A stretch of DNA of 64,000 nt. Origin: an uncultured Clostridium sp. GTDB taxonomy: Bacteria > Bacillota > Clostridia > TANB77 > CAG-508. Below, in pieces: positions 63,616 through 64,000 of this stretch. The stretch covers positions 1 through 64,000 of the forward strand of contig CAOKGO010000005.1 of NCBI GenBank assembly GCA_948468045.1. The letters are read 5' to 3'. How positions within the stretch are numbered: position 1 is the stretch's first letter; each line of letters begins with the position of its first letter. Both the position numbers and the translations under genes were made by a program. A model generated the notes under the pieces. That model did no database searches, had not been told where the DNA came from, and saw only the letters and a list, made by a program, of their open reading frames with translations.

Positions 63616-64000
63616 ATGTTAGAATTAGAAGAAAATACAAGACTACTTCAAACATTAAAAGTAAACTTAAAAAGTTTGGGTGACTCTCTTTGACATAGCT
63701 AAACTTGAAACCGAATTACAAGAATTAGAAAATAAAACAGTAGAAGAAAACTTTTGGAATGACAGTAAAAATTCCAGCAAGGTATTAAGTCAAATTAAAG
63801 TAATAAAAAATAAAGTAGTAGAATATAGAAGAATAGAAAATGAAATAAAGAATTTGCAAGAATTAACAGAACTATTAGAATTAGAACCAGATGAAGAAAT
63901 AGGGAAAGATATATTAAAAAACACAAATAAGGTACAAAAAGACATTGAAAAATTTGAAATAACAACTTTTTTATCTGAAAAATATGATAGCAATAACAGT
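63616..64000 (+). CDS. prfB: Peptide chain release factor 2, N-terminal part, programmed +1 frameshift
   Basis: ATG 63616 after GAAAGGAATGATTAAA. The first 25 codons end LKSLGDSL, then CTT-TGA-C at 63688-63694, the well-known RF2 autoregulatory site: low RF2 lets the ribosome shift +1 at UGA. The frame continues as DIAKLETELQELENK and FWNDSKNSSK through the coiled domain to the window end. An upstream GGGTGA may act as the internal Shine-Dalgarno stimulator, weaker than the usual AGGGGG. Confidence 0.93.

Overview
The window is AT-rich, densely coded DNA from an anaerobic, endospore-forming member of the Clostridia (Bacillota), most likely an uncultured gut lineage. The evidence is strong GGAGG-type ribosome sites, spore genes (cotJA/B/C, a ytvI-like gene), a three-subunit [FeFe] hydrogenase, a T-box leader on thrS, prepilin-like secreted proteins, and a genome-wide preference for AGA arginine codons.

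Layout. 1-5 kb: end of a DUF1653 gene, ileS, a DUF308 membrane protein, a prepilin-like protein. 5-17.6 kb: a spore-coat operon cotJA-cotJB-cotJC on the minus strand, broken twice by two different large-serine-recombinase elements. One (about 5.2 kb) splits cotJC and one (about 6.1 kb) splits cotJB. Precise removal of each rebuilds an intact reading frame, so both look like skin-type intervening elements. Each carries a recombinase, a small upstream ORF, a leader hairpin and a type III toxin-antitoxin locus; the larger also carries a RelE-type pair and a nucleotidase/nucleoside hydrolase plus HD operon. 17.7-31.5 kb: tsaC/sua5, a prepilin-tail collar fusion, alkD, a cell-wall GH18 protein, an acyl-CoA synthetase, an MFS-like transporter, an RsmB-type methyltransferase, uvrB, mgtC, cysE. 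31.5-45.7 kb: pyrimidine genes (pyrE; pyrC-pyrF-pyrK-pyrD), ispG, hydrogenase hydCBA, uraA, upp. 46-63 kb: murD, an unusual tRNA-like cluster, a CBS protein, ytvI-like, guaA, secA, tRNA-Thr, T-box-thrS, ychF, an LPKTG surface protein with its sortase, and the start of prfB.

The main observation is a recurring frame break. Nine sites in eight genes (relE-like toxin, acyl-CoA synthetase, MFS-like transporter, uvrB twice, ispG, hydB, a Pro-rich protein, sortase) carry the same event: one extra C immediately before a conserved glycine codon, so the zero frame reads NNN-CGG and the true protein continues in +1 as NNN-GGN. The sites lie on both strands and include a mobile-element gene. By manual scan the only other in-frame CGG codon in a credible gene is at 32594. 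This suggests that CGG is not a normal sense codon here but a +1 frameshift signal (or that CGGN is read as a four-base glycine codon). The window also contains the classical RF2 (prfB) UGA +1 frameshift.

Intergenic space holds two dispersed repeat families: short palindromes with a GGGACGGTCCC-like core, often serving as terminators, and a roughly 100-150 bp compound hairpin repeat. Coordinates and motifs come from reading the sequence; family names come from recalled family signatures and no database search was run.
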